Source: Rhizobium sp. BK316
Lineage (GTDB): Bacteria > Pseudomonadota > Alphaproteobacteria > Rhizobiales > Rhizobiaceae
Direction: 5' to 3'
Length of the DNA: 64,000 nt
Assembly: GCF_014193695.1 (NCBI RefSeq)
Contig: NZ_JACHZR010000002.1
Coordinates: 620,001 to 684,000, forward strand
Positions 35,161-44,276 of the stretch are shown piece after piece (positions within the stretch are counted from its first letter, which is position 1; each line of letters begins with the position of its first letter). A program made the position numbers and the translations under genes. The notes under the pieces are model-generated. The model had not been told where the DNA came from and searched no databases. It saw only the letters and a program-made list of their open reading frames with translations.

Positions 35161-37059
35161 TTAAGGCTGGGTTTTCGTCGGTGCGTTGAACAGCGGCACC
35201 GGCGAAATGACAGGGTTCGGCCACGAGCCGCCGATGAAGAAGGGCAGGCGCGGCAGATCGACCGCTTTTGCCGGATCGATCGCTTCCAGCACGCCGGAGA
35301 GCGCAAGTCCGTTCGACTGATAGGTGATGACGCCTGATAGTGTCAGCGTCTGATCGGAGCCGGCAAATCGCGCATCGTGGATTTCCGCGGTGCCATTGGC
35401 AAAGTCGGCCCGAAGATCGAGCTTGCTGAAGGCGAAGGATCCGTTTCCAGTGGAGCTTAGCGCGAAGAACGGCTTCTGCGCTGCCTGCGTGCGGAGTGCG
35501 TAGACATCGACACCGGGAATGGAGCCCGCTGCCGTCCAGAACCGGAGCTTGCCGGTTACATCGGCAAGCCCCGTCGTCCAGATCGCCTTCGGCGTCTCCA
35601 GCGAAAGGTCGAGGGAGCCGATCGCATGCGGCAGCGGCCCCTTGAGCTGCAATTTCTCGGCCAGCGCATTGAAGTCCGCATTGCGGATCGAAAGCTGCAA
35701 TTTGCCGCCACCATCGAAATCGCGGCGGGTCGCCTCCAGATGGGCAGTCATTTCGCCGCCCTCGAACTGGCTGTCACCGATATCGAACTTCGCTTCCTCG
35801 CCGGCGACAATCACGCTGGCGCCGACATCCGCAAGCGAGAAGATACCCATCTGCGCCTGTCGCGCGGAGAGCCGCACATCGAGATCGAGAAGTTGCAGTG
35901 GTCCGAGTGGGCTCGACAACAGCAGATCGCCCAGACCGCCGGCGGCAAGCCGCAGCGCAAAGGCATCGAGGAACGGTTTGAGGTTCATCTGGTCGAAGGC
36001 AAGCGTCCCGCCGATCTTCGGCCGCTTGCCGGGTGCGAGGGTGAAATCCATCACACCGGTGGCGCTCGCATCGTTCAGCGTCATGCTGACATTGTTGAAG
36101 CGGAAGCCGTTTGATACCGACGACACATCCGAGGTCATCGAGGCACTCTTCAGCGACTCGATCCCCGGGATTGATCTGCCGGACCATTTCAGGAGGGCCG
36201 GCACGTCAGGAAAGCTGGCGTTGATATTGCCGGAGACAGAGGAGAGGCTCACCATGCTGCCAATGCCCTGGAAACGCGCGGTCATCAGATTGGAAGCGAT
36301 CGAGGCCTTCATCTCGGCATTCTTGCCGGCGAAGACGAGCAGTGGCGCGGCCGAGGAAAAATCGATCTTCAGGTCCTGGCCGTTGAATCGGGCGATGAGG
36401 ACGGCCGAAATTGCCCTCGACAGCTTCGGCCAGGCGATATCGGCTGCGACGCTGTCGAAGTGGTAGATATTGCCCGTCCGTGTATCGGTCAGGGTCAGAG
36501 TGCCGTCTTCGACCGTGACGGCGCCGATATCGGCGTCGAACTTCGGAGCAAGAATCTCGGTGCCGTTGTTGTCCTGCACACCTGCGATGGCCCGCGCTAG
36601 AAGGCCGGCATAGCTCCAGTCGATCAGGCCGTTTTCATCGCGCGTTAGCGAGAGGCTGGGCCGCAGCAGGTGAAATTCGTGGAAGCGAGTGCGGCCGCGC
36701 AGCGCATCGATCAGGCTGAAATCGGCTGAAAGGCTCTCGATGCGGCCGAGTAGTTTGTCGCCGCTTCCGCGCGGCTGGCGTATGGTGACGTCGTTGAGCG
36801 TGATGCGCGGCGTCGGCCAGAATTCGAGGACCGGATTACCCTTGATCTCGGCGCGATAGCCCGTCCACTTCGACAGAGCATCCTCCATGCCGGAGCGCAC
36901 GAAGCCGGTTGAGATGAGATAGGGGGCGGCAAGCCTGAGTGAGAGGAAGAAGGCAAGCCCGATTAACAATATGATGGTGGAGACACGGGCAAATGCCGGC
37001 AGCCAGCGTGAGACGGGGCCGATCCTTTTTCGCCATCTGCCTTGTCTTGACGTACCCAT
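35161..37059 (-). CDS. AsmA-family envelope protein
   Basis: A 632-residue protein with one N-terminal membrane helix (about 23-48) and a long periplasmic part built of beta-rich repeats. The N-terminal region (EIKGNPVLEFWPTPRITLND) and C-terminal (LTLSGVITYQSNGLALSGVL) match the AsmA family. That family consists of bridge-like proteins implicated in outer-membrane lipid homeostasis. It is a single gene, convergent with pot and divergent from acsA2. The specific role is not inferable. Confidence 0.85.
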   Translation of the reverse strand: MGTSRQGRWRKRIGPVSRWLPAFARVSTIILLIGLAFFLSLRLAAPYLISTGFVRSGMEDALSKWTGYRAEIKGNPVLEFWPTPRITLNDVTIRQPRGSGDKLLGRIESLSADFSLIDALRGRTRFHEFHLLRPSLSLTRDENGLIDWSYAGLLARAIAGVQDNNGTEILAPKFDADIGAVTVEDGTLTLTDTRTGNIYHFDSVAADIAWPKLSRAISAVLIARFNGQDLKIDFSSAAPLLVFAGKNAEMKASIASNLMTARFQGIGSMVSLSSVSGNINASFPDVPALLKWSGRSIPGIESLKSASMTSDVSSVSNGFRFNNVSMTLNDASATGVMDFTLAPGKRPKIGGTLAFDQMNLKPFLDAFALRLAAGGLGDLLLSSPLGPLQLLDLDVRLSARQAQMGIFSLADVGASVIVAGEEAKFDIGDSQFEGGEMTAHLEATRRDFDGGGKLQLSIRNADFNALAEKLQLKGPLPHAIGSLDLSLETPKAIWTTGLADVTGKLRFWTAAGSIPGVDVYALRTQAAQKPFFALSSTGNGSFAFSKLDLRADFANGTAEIHDARFAGSDQTLTLSGVITYQSNGLALSGVLEAIDPAKAVDLPRLPFFIGGSWPNPVISPVPLFNAPTKTQP

Positions 37060-37168
37060 GAGCTCCGCCGGAACTTCAGCCGGTTACCCGTTATTTTCTA
37101 ATTTTGCCGGATATATGAAATACCGGGCATATGCAAATCCCACGCGCGGATCGCGTCGCTGCACACTT

Positions 37169-37194
37169 TATAATGCAATGCAGCATGCTATAAG
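37169..37194 (+). promoter_or_regulatory. acsA2 promoter region with PhaR/AniA-type operator
   Basis: TGCAATGCAGCA (37174-37185) matches, base for base, the PhaR recognition consensus TGCRNYGCASMA that I recall for Bradyrhizobium. It lies between two possible -10 elements, TATAAT (37169-37174) and TATAAG (37189-37194), so a bound repressor would block the promoter. The phasin promoter has two copies of the same element. Confidence 0.6.
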
Positions 37195-37218
37195 TTCCGC
37201 ATTCGGGAGGAGGATTGA

Positions 37219-39171
37219 ATGCAAGAAAATCAGCCGCTTTGGACGCCTACGGAAGATGGGATCGGAAATAGCCCGATCCATGCTTTTATGCAGCGCTGCA
37301 ATGGAGACTTCGGTCTCGCCTTGAAAGGCTTTGAGGATCTGCATGCCTGGTCGATCGCCGATCGGGAGAGCTTCTGGTCGTCCCTATGGAATTTCTGTGG
37401 CGTGAAGGGAGAGCGCGGCGCGGATATTCTCGTGAATGACGACCGCATGCTGGAAGCGCGCTTCTTTCCTGAGGCGCGCCTGAACTTCGCCGAAAACCTG
37501 CTGAGCGGAAGCGGGCAGGGCGATGCCATCATTTTCCGCGGTGAGGACAAGGTCGAAGACCGCTGGTCGTGGGATCGCCTGCGCTCGCTCGTATCACAGC
37601 TCCAGCAGGGCTTTCGCGCGCTCGGCATTGGCGAGGGCGACCGTGTTGCAGCCATGATGCCCAATATGGCGGAAACGATAGCTGCCATGCTCGCGGCAAC
37701 CTCGATCGGCGCCATCTGGTCGTCCTGTTCGCCCGATTTCGGTGAGCAGGGCGTGCTGGACCGTTTCGGCCAGATCGCGCCGAAGCTTTTCATCGCCTGC
37801 GATGCCTATTGGTATAACGGCAAGCTGCAGGACGTGAAGTCGAAGGTGGCGAACGTTGCAAAGAGCCTCGGTGTGCCGACCATTGTCGTCCACTATGCCG
37901 GCGATGCCGAAGAGGTCGCGCGCGAAACCGCCGGTGGCAAGACGCTTACCGAATTCATCGCTCCCTTCGAGCCGAAGCAGATCGACTTCGTCCAGCTGCC
38001 CTTCGCCCATCCGGCCTATATCCTGTTTTCCTCAGGCACGACAGGCGTACCGAAATGCATCGTGCATTCGGCCGGCGGCACACTTCTCCAGCATCTGAAG
38101 GAGCATCGCCTTCACTGTGGCCTCCAGCCCGGAGACAAGCTTTTCTACTTCACCACCTGCGGTTGGATGATGTGGAACTGGCTGGCAAGCGGCCTTGCCT
38201 CCGGTGCCACACTCTGCCTTTTCGACGGATCGCCTTTTGCGCCTGATGGCAATGTGCTCTTCGACTATGCGGCCGAGGAGAAATTCGCGATTTTCGGGAC
38301 CTCAGCCAAATATCTCGACGCCGTGCGCAAGAGTGGACTGACGCCGCGCACGAGCCATGATCTATCGAGCTTGCGGCTGATCACCTCCACCGGTTCGCCG
38401 CTGTCGCCTGAAGGTTTCGCCTTCGTCTACGAGGGTATCAAGGAAGATGTCCAGCTTGCCTCGATTTCCGGCGGCACGGATATCGTGTCCTGCTTCGTGC
38501 TCGGCAATCCGCTGCAGCCCGTCTGGCGCGGCGAAATCCAAGGAGCAGGCCTCGGTCTTGCCGTCGACGTCTGGAATGATGAGGGCAAGCCGGTTCGTCA
38601 GGAAAAGGGCGAGCTGGTCTGCACCAAGGCCTTCCCATCAATGCCGGTCATGTTCTGGAACGATCCTGATGGCGCCAAGTACCGCGCCGCCTATTTCGAG
38701 CGCTTCGACAATGTCTGGTGCCACGGCGATTTCGCCGAATGGACCGAACATGGCGGCCTGATCATTCACGGCCGCTCGGATGCGACGCTCAATCCTGGCG
38801 GCGTGCGCATCGGCACGGCGGAAATCTACAACCAGGTTGAGCAGATGGACGAAGTGGCCGAGGCGCTCTGCATCGGCCAGGACTGGGATGACGATGTGCG
38901 CGTCATTCTCTTTGTCCGTCTGGCGCCTGGCGTCACACTGTCAGAGGATCTAGTGAAGGCGATCAAGACCCGAATTCGCGTCGGCGCCTCTCCCCGCCAT
39001 GTGCCGGCCAAGATCATCGCGGTTGCCGATATCCCGCGCACCAAGTCCGGCAAGATCGTCGAACTTGCCGTGCGCGAGGTCGTTCATGGCCGGCCGGTGA
39101 AAAATCAGGAGGCGCTCGCCAACCCCGAGTCGCTCCAGCTTTTTGCGGGGCTGGAAGAGCTAAAGGTTTGA
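37219..39171 (+). CDS. acsA2: Acetoacetyl-CoA synthetase
   Basis: A 650-residue adenylate-forming enzyme. It activates acetoacetate to acetoacetyl-CoA, a step in use of hydroxybutyrate and stored polyhydroxybutyrate. Visible are the P-loop [17 protein letters not shown], the A5-type motif region [11 protein letters not shown] and the C-terminal catalytic lysine in RTKSGKIVE. The N-terminus (ACS N-domain with [13 protein letters not shown]) is typical of acetoacetate rather than acetate ligases. GGAGGAGG precedes the ATG closely. The gene name follows the S. meliloti acsA2 homologue. Confidence 0.93.
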   Translation: MQENQPLWTPTEDGIGNSPIHAFMQRCNGDFGLALKGFEDLHAWSIADRESFWSSLWNFCGVKGERGADILVNDDRMLEARFFPEARLNFAENLLSGSGQGDAIIFRGEDKVEDRWSWDRLRSLVSQLQQGFRALGIGEGDRVAAMMPNMAETIAAMLAATSIGAIWSSCSPDFGEQGVLDRFGQIAPKLFIACDAYWYNGKLQDVKSKVANVAKSLGVPTIVVHYAGDAEEVARETAGGKTLTEFIAPFEPKQIDFVQLPFAHPAYILFSSGTTGVPKCIVHSAGGTLLQHLKEHRLHCGLQPGDKLFYFTTCGWMMWNWLASGLASGATLCLFDGSPFAPDGNVLFDYAAEEKFAIFGTSAKYLDAVRKSGLTPRTSHDLSSLRLITSTGSPLSPEGFAFVYEGIKEDVQLASISGGTDIVSCFVLGNPLQPVWRGEIQGAGLGLAVDVWNDEGKPVRQEKGELVCTKAFPSMPVMFWNDPDGAKYRAAYFERFDNVWCHGDFAEWTEHGGLIIHGRSDATLNPGGVRIGTAEIYNQVEQMDEVAEALCIGQDWDDDVRVILFVRLAPGVTLSEDLVKAIKTRIRVGASPRHVPAKIIAVADIPRTKSGKIVELAVREVVHGRPVKNQEALANPESLQLFAGLEELKV

Positions 39172-39222
39172 AAGAGGACGCTAAACTACAAGCTTTTGCC
39201 GTTGATCAATTCCGTCTTTTGG

Positions 39223-39385
39223 AAACCTTTCGTTAAGAAAGGTTTGTCAAAGGTGAAGCCAACTTGGAGACCATACATGAAGAGATGGTCTGGAACTGCG
39301 GTTCCCGAAACATGACGTTATCAGACTAAGCTCTTGTTTTACCAGCACCAACTCTCGAAGGCAGCCATTGGCTGCCTTTTCTTTG
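39223..39385 (+). ncRNA. Candidate structured small RNA or long 3' UTR after acsA2
   Basis: The stretch holds four consecutive stem-loops. They are AAACCTTTC/GAAAGGTTT (39223-39231 with 39237-39245), AGACCAT/ATGGTCT (39268-39274 with 39285-39291), GGAAC/GTTCC (39292-39296 with 39301-39305), and a rho-independent terminator (39358-39378 plus T-run). There is no open frame with a ribosome site. Rhizobial trans-encoded sRNAs look like this, but I cannot see a strong promoter and cannot assign a family. Confidence 0.4.
39358..39384 (+). terminator. Rho-independent terminator
   Basis: The stem AAGGCAGCC/GGCTGCCTT (39358-39366 with 39370-39378) has an ATT loop and is followed by TTCTTT. It ends either a candidate sRNA or a long acsA2 transcript. 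Confidence 0.85.
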
Positions 39386-39388
39386 GCG

Positions 39389-39445
39389 AGCAATTCCAGC
39401 AAAGAGCATAGCCGTTTGCGTCCGGAATCGCTTGGAAACGAATGC
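39389..39445. repeat. Dispersed rhizobial palindromic repeat, copy 1
   Basis: Begins AGCAATTCCAGCAAA and includes GTTTGCGTCCGGAAT. It aligns over about 55 bases with the copy at 58768-58832, though this copy is more diverged. It lies at the 3' end of the histidine kinase gene. Confidence 0.65.
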
Positions 39446-39446
39446 C

Positions 39447-42400
39447 TTAGCCGGCAAGCACCCGCTGTGACGGAAAAGTGATCTCCACCAGCGTGCCCTC
39501 GTTCGGTGCCGAATTGATCGAGAAGATCGCCCTGTTGGCATCGACCATCGCCTTGGTTAGCGGCAGGCCGAGACCGGTGCCATCGCCTCGATGGCGCGAT
39601 TGCGTGGACGACACCTGGCGGAATGGCTTCATCGCCTGGTCGAGTTCGCTGCGTGTCATGCCGATGCCGGTATCCCGCACCCGCATCGCTACGCTGCCAT
39701 TCGCCTCATAAGAGGTGGAAACGACGATCTGCCCGCCCGACGGCGTGAAGCGGATGGCGTTCGACAGGATGTTCAGCGCGATCTGCTTGATCGAGCGCAG
39801 GTCGGCGACGACATCGGGCACCGACTGCGAAAGGGCAGTGCGGATGATGACCCGCTGGCTGTTGGCCTGCGGCTGTACCAGTGCAACCGCTTCCGAGATC
39901 GCTTCGTTGAGACCGACGGAGGCGAAGTCGAGATCCATCTCGCCTGCCTCGATCTTGGAAATATCGAGCAGGTCGTTGACGATATCGAGAACATGCCGCC
40001 CGGAACGGCCGATATCGTTTGCATATTCGATATAGCGCGGATGGCCGATCGGCCCGAAGCGTTCGCTCGCCATCATGTCGGAAAAGCCGATGATGGCGTT
40101 GAGCGGCGTGCGGATCTCATGGCTGACACGCGCAAGGAAATCCGTCTTGTGGGCATTGGCGGTTTCGGCTGCACCCTTGGCATTGCGCAACTCATCTTCA
40201 GTGCGCTTCCACTGGGTGATGTCGCGGATGACGGCGCAATAGCCGTTGGATGACGTCAGGCGACCCATGGTCATGAACAGCGGCACGAAACCGCCGGCGG
40301 CCTCGCGGCCGATCACCTCGCGTCCGTCGTTCAGCACGCTTGCCACACCATGACCGGAAAGCCCATGCAGATAGTCGAGAACCGCCTTCTGGCTCTCATG
40401 TGCAAACAGCATGACGAAAGGTTTGCCGCGCGTCTCCTGTTCGTCATAGTTGAAGAGGGCGCTTGCCGAGCGGTTCATCGAGCGGATATCGCCTTCCGTG
40501 CCGATGACGACGACGCCATCGGTTGCCGTCTCCAGGATTGAGCGCAGTTCCTCCACCTCGACCTGCAGCTTGGCGACCTTCTCCACCATCCGGTCGGAGC
40601 GCTGGTCGAGGCGGATAACCTCGCCTCTGCCTTCCTCCCGGTTTTCGACCGGCATCAGCGCCAGCATCAGGGCGTTGGAATCTTCCCAGCGAACCGACTG
40701 CAGCCGGGCCGTGACCGGCACCAGCCTGTCATCGGCCTTGACGAGCATCATCGTGCCCGAACCGTTTTCGAGGTCGTGGCGCTGCAGCAATGCATCGATG
40801 CCGCCGACTTCGGAGAGGGCTTCGACGGAATCGTAGCCCGTCAGCCGCAGGAATTCCGGATTGCCATGGATCAGTTGGTCGCCGGCATGGATCAGCACGG
40901 CAACAGGCAGCAGATCGACCGTCGCAGCCGAAAGGCCGTCCGTCATCTTCACACGCGGCGGAATGAAGCTGGTCAGAACCTCGATCTGGCTGACCGTCTC
41001 CTGCAGACCCTCGGTCACGTCGTCTTCGGCTACGGTGATCTCCTCGGCCTTTGCATCAGCTTCCTCCGCAGCCTCGAAAATCGCCTCCTGCGGAGCTGTC
41101 TGCTCGGTGACAGGCGTTTCGGCAGCGGTTTCTTCTACGACCGACGCTTTCTCGACATCAGGTTCCGGCTGCGATGCGACGACCGGCTCATCGCCACGCG
41201 CACCGAAGGCTTCGAGGCGCTTGGCGATCTCACGGAAATTCGCCTGCTCGGCAGCCGTCAGGCCGTTGCCGGCGCCGTGAAGCTGCACGATCTTGTCGGT
41301 GAAGCGGCGGTTGGGCGTTTCGGAAATGCGAAGGGCCGGCGGTTCGTCCTGGGTATTCCGCGGCTGCAGCTCTTCCTGCTGCTCGGCGACATCGGGCTCG
41401 GAGGCGGACTGATATCCGACGGCAGGTTTCGGTGCTGCCGTCTCTTCCGGGGAGGTTACTTCCGTCGCCGCTTCCACTTGCGGTATGGTATGCTCTTCGG
41501 AATCAGGTTCCGGATTCACCGCTTCTTCGGCCTGCGGCGCAGCTTCGGCAATGACTTCAGTCTGCTCCTCCGGCTGTTCAGGCGCTTCCTGTGCGATCTC
41601 TTCCGACGCAGTTTCATTGGCCAGGCCAAGATGGGATACATCATGGCCGATGCCGTCAGGTCCGAGCGTCAGGCCGAGAGCGAGGGGATCTTCCTGGGCG
41701 TCCGACAGGCGTACCACGCCGAAGCCGCGGAAACCATCGAAGTCGCGGTTGCGCGTATAGGTCGGCAGGGCGGCCAGATCGACGGGTACCACGAGGCTTG
41801 TGCCCTCGATCGGCCAGTAGATCGTCTTGCCGGACCAGGTATCGCGCCGCGCTAAGGCCTCGGAAAGCTTGGCTTCCGGATCGAGGTTGAAGAGGGCGGC
41901 GACATCGGAAAAAGCGCTGCCGATGATGTTGCTCGCGTGCGGGCCGACGGCCTCGGCAAATTCATGAGAAACTTCGCTGAAGCGGCCTTCCGCGTCGATC
42001 TTCCAGACGAAGCGGGTGGCACGGCTGTTCGGTTTGAAGACGAAGCTGCTCTTCTTCGGGGCGGTTGCAGGCTCTTCCGGCACGACAGGTGCCGCCGCGA
42101 AGTTTTCAGCAACGGAAGCGGCCGGCTCAACCTGTTCGGCAACCGGAACCTCTGTGTTTGCCTCTACGGTTTCTTCCTCGGGAACAGACGCTTCGGTCGG
42201 CTGCTCGACCTGCTCGCCGGCGTCCTCGACGACGACTGTTTCAGGTTCGGAAATGGTCTGATTTGTCGGCTGCTCGGACTGGGCTTCGACTGGTTCGCTC
42301 ACCTCAACCGGGTCCCCGGTCTCGCCGGTGATCTCCTCCAGCGTCTCCTCAACCTCTTCAATGCCGGAAACTGCGTCGATGGCCTCCGCTTCCGTAAAGC

Positions 42401-43181
42401 CCGCCACAGGTGCTGCAACACCAGGAATTTCGTGCGCTGCGGCTTCTGCTGGTGCAGTTTCCTGCGGCGCAGTCTCTTCAATATTGGCAGAGGGCTCGAT
42501 CGGGTCGAGGTGACCGATCGCCGTTTCGACCGCGAAGAGAAGATGGAGTGCCGGCTCGTCGTTGAGTTTACCAACGGCAGCCGGCAAATAACCACGGCCG
42601 GTCGCAACCGGCCGCTTCACCAGGCGGTCCGGTTGGGCGCCGGCAAGCGTGATGAGCGTCCTTGCCGCCTGCTGTGTGATGCCGAGCGAGGCAAAACCTG
42701 GCGAAGCGGCAATGACTTCGCCTTCTGCTCCGATCACGGCCATATGCGTATCCGGGTCATCGAGGCCCTGAAGCATCTGCGCAGCACTTGCGCCTGCCGT
42801 CAGCGAGTGCGCGGAGACCGGAACGGAAAACAGGATGGCCTTCTCGCCCGAAGCGAGGCGGATGAGCTCCGATGACGCCGGCGCCTGAACGCGCTGGAAG
42901 CCCTTGGCGATGCGGATGATGAAGGTTTTCTGGTCGCCGATCTCGCCAAGCTGGCGGGCAGCCGCCTCGAGCTGGCGGAAGGTGATGTCGGCATGGCTGA
43001 CGCCCTGATCGAGCAGGTCATAAACCGCTGCATGGCCAAACAGCTCGGCGCCGGCACCGTTCGCCCAGAGCAAACGTGTGAGATCTGCAGAGAAAAGCAC
43101 CATGGCCTCGCCACGCGAGAATCGTTCACGCACCCGCGCATGCACAGCAATGTCGATGAACGGATACTGGACTGCGGGCAT
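39447..43181 (-). CDS. Large PAS sensor histidine kinase (PdhS/PleC/DivJ type)
   Basis: A 1244-residue cytoplasmic kinase without membrane helices. The N-terminal ~200 residues form a sensor region. Two acidic, Glu/Pro/Val/Ala-rich low-complexity stretches (about 230-380 and 540-760) flank a PAS-like unit. Further PAS domains follow at about 770-1000 (LRSILETATDGVVVIGTEGD). The kinase core has phospho-acceptor His1021 in HEIRTPLNAIIGFSDMM, then the family-typical RFGPIGHPRY, N-box NILSNAIRF, and G-boxes DTGIGM and GTGLGL. There is no receiver domain. This HisKA type belongs to the DivK-interacting PleC/DivJ/PdhS group that controls cell polarity and cycle. That assignment is from motifs, not proof. 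Confidence 0.8.
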   Translation of the reverse strand: MPAVQYPFIDIAVHARVRERFSRGEAMVLFSADLTRLLWANGAGAELFGHAAVYDLLDQGVSHADITFRQLEAAARQLGEIGDQKTFIIRIAKGFQRVQAPASSELIRLASGEKAILFSVPVSAHSLTAGASAAQMLQGLDDPDTHMAVIGAEGEVIAASPGFASLGITQQAARTLITLAGAQPDRLVKRPVATGRGYLPAAVGKLNDEPALHLLFAVETAIGHLDPIEPSANIEETAPQETAPAEAAAHEIPGVAAPVAGFTEAEAIDAVSGIEEVEETLEEITGETGDPVEVSEPVEAQSEQPTNQTISEPETVVVEDAGEQVEQPTEASVPEEETVEANTEVPVAEQVEPAASVAENFAAAPVVPEEPATAPKKSSFVFKPNSRATRFVWKIDAEGRFSEVSHEFAEAVGPHASNIIGSAFSDVAALFNLDPEAKLSEALARRDTWSGKTIYWPIEGTSLVVPVDLAALPTYTRNRDFDGFRGFGVVRLSDAQEDPLALGLTLGPDGIGHDVSHLGLANETASEEIAQEAPEQPEEQTEVIAEAAPQAEEAVNPEPDSEEHTIPQVEAATEVTSPEETAAPKPAVGYQSASEPDVAEQQEELQPRNTQDEPPALRISETPNRRFTDKIVQLHGAGNGLTAAEQANFREIAKRLEAFGARGDEPVVASQPEPDVEKASVVEETAAETPVTEQTAPQEAIFEAAEEADAKAEEITVAEDDVTEGLQETVSQIEVLTSFIPPRVKMTDGLSAATVDLLPVAVLIHAGDQLIHGNPEFLRLTGYDSVEALSEVGGIDALLQRHDLENGSGTMMLVKADDRLVPVTARLQSVRWEDSNALMLALMPVENREEGRGEVIRLDQRSDRMVEKVAKLQVEVEELRSILETATDGVVVIGTEGDIRSMNRSASALFNYDEQETRGKPFVMLFAHESQKAVLDYLHGLSGHGVASVLNDGREVIGREAAGGFVPLFMTMGRLTSSNGYCAVIRDITQWKRTEDELRNAKGAAETANAHKTDFLARVSHEIRTPLNAIIGFSDMMASERFGPIGHPRYIEYANDIGRSGRHVLDIVNDLLDISKIEAGEMDLDFASVGLNEAISEAVALVQPQANSQRVIIRTALSQSVPDVVADLRSIKQIALNILSNAIRFTPSGGQIVVSTSYEANGSVAMRVRDTGIGMTRSELDQAMKPFRQVSSTQSRHRGDGTGLGLPLTKAMVDANRAIFSINSAPNEGTLVEITFPSQRVLAG

Positions 43182-43288
43182 GATCGAACCTGTCGCTTTC
43201 GGCCTCTTGAAATTAACTGCTTATTAATAACTGCAGGTCTGCGACCGGTCCAGAAGAGCGGGGAGCTTTCGGCCAGCAAGGTTAACGT

Positions 43289-43323
43289 ATTGTGCAGCGC
43301 ACAATGATGTTGCAATGCACAAT
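43289..43323 (+). promoter_or_regulatory. Two PhaR/AniA-type operators at the phasin promoter
   Basis: The first is a perfect palindrome, ATTGTGC-AGC-GCACAAT (43289-43305). The second, ATGTTGCAATGCACAAT (43307-43323), is an imperfect copy. Both contain exact matches to TGCRNYGCASMA (43293-43304 and 43311-43322), the PhaR consensus as I recall it. The second overlaps the -35 hexamer of the phasin promoter, consistent with repression that is relieved when PhaR binds polymer. Confidence 0.65.
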
Positions 43324-43339
43324 AAGATGCGCTATATAA
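43310..43339 (+). promoter_or_regulatory. Phasin promoter
   Basis: TTGCAA (43310-43315) and TATATAA (43333-43339) are separated by 17 bases, a good sigma-70-type pair. It lies about 55 bases upstream of the phasin ATG and overlaps the second PhaR-type operator. Confidence 0.6.
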
Positions 43340-43394
43340 GATTTATCCAATTTATTGCGGCAGGGGATCTGCCCATCTCAAAGGACGCTATCCG

Positions 43395-43844
43395 ATGGCT
43401 ACCATAAAGACCGACGACGTTTTTTCAATTGCCTCTTTCGACCCGAGCAAGCTGGCTGAGTCCTTCCGCGACTTTGCCGAAAAGGGTGCTCAGCAGTCCA
43501 AGGAAGCCTATGCCAAGCTGAAGTCCGCAGGCGAAGAAGCCGGCAAGACGCTGGAAGCTACGGTACAGACCGCGCAGGCCGGCAGCGTTGAAATCGGCCT
43601 CAAGGCGATCGACGCGCTCCGCGTCAATGCCGAAAGCTCGCTCTCCCACATGGAAGCGCTTCTCGGCGTCAAGTCCGTCGCCGAATTCGTCGAGCTGCAG
43701 ACCTCTTTCCTGCGCAAGCAGGCTGAACTGACCGTCGAGCAGGCGAAGTCGCTGCAGGAAACCACCAAGCAGGTTGCCGAGAAGGTCGCAAAGCCTTCCA
43801 AGGAAGCTGCTGAAAAAGTCATGGCATCCTTCAAGGTCGCCTGA
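43395..43844 (+). CDS. Phasin (polyhydroxybutyrate granule-associated protein)
   Basis: A 149-residue, almost wholly helical amphipathic protein rich in Ala, Lys, Glu and Gln, of the phasin_2 family. It includes FDPSKLAESFRDFAEKGAQQ near the N-terminus and VAEFVELQTSFLRKQAELTV in the middle, both typical of rhizobial PhaP. It coats storage granules and controls their number and size. The upstream region carries two PhaR-type operators, and a terminator follows. It corresponds by context to PhaP1 of S. meliloti. Confidence 0.93.
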   Translation: MATIKTDDVFSIASFDPSKLAESFRDFAEKGAQQSKEAYAKLKSAGEEAGKTLEATVQTAQAGSVEIGLKAIDALRVNAESSLSHMEALLGVKSVAEFVELQTSFLRKQAELTVEQAKSLQETTKQVAEKVAKPSKEAAEKVMASFKVA

Positions 43845-43866
43845 TCTCCTATGTTCGATAGGCAAT

Positions 43867-43896
43867 AAAGGCTGGACTGCGCGTTCAGCCTTTTTG
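43867..43896 (+). terminator. Rho-independent terminator of phasin
   Basis: The stem AAAGGCTG/CAGCCTTT (43867-43874 with 43886-43893) has an 11-base loop and is followed by further T residues. Confidence 0.85.
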
Positions 43897-43975
43897 TATA
43901 TTGAGTGCAAATCGGGGCTTGAATTAAAGTTCAAGTCCTCGTATGTGACCCCCGTCGCGCCGAGCGCGGCATTGT

Positions 43976-44052
43976 GCGGTTGTAGCTCAGTTGGTTAGAG
44001 CGCAGGTTTGTGGCACCTGAGGTCGGAGGTTCGAGACCCCCCAACCGTACCA
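43976..44052 (+). tRNA. tRNA-His (anticodon GTG)
   Basis: A 77-base cloverleaf with encoded CCA. The acceptor is GCGGTTG/CAACCGT, with a G1-U72 wobble. The D arm is GCTC/GAGC and the anticodon stem CAGGT/ACCTG encloses TTGTGGC (anticodon GTG). The T arm contains TTCGAGA. Position 73 is A and the base before G1 is T. So the universal extra G-1 opposite C73 is not encoded, as described for alphaproteobacterial tRNA-His. The T stem has one A-C mismatch. Confidence 0.95.
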
Positions 44053-44276
44053 TTCTCTCCCATAAGTTGGTTTGCCTGTTCGGCAATGCACGGCATCGGC
44101 GTTTTTTGATGCCAAAATGACGCCTGCTCGCATTTTGCTATTGCCGTTAACATTCGTTTACCTATTTATGTGCGGTGCGATGCAGCAATTGCCCAATGTT
44201 TCCGTTGCGTTGCGAAATGCTGGCGGCCTGCCGCCTGGGGGTAGGGACAATCCACCGAGGCATTAAGGAGAATTTG

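Noticed and set aside
44116..44266. Short frame with a lipoprotein-like N-terminus (LLLPLTFVYLFMCGAM)
   Set aside because: No ribosome site precedes it. The stretch lies in the promoter region of the XRE gene, and the rest of the peptide looks random.
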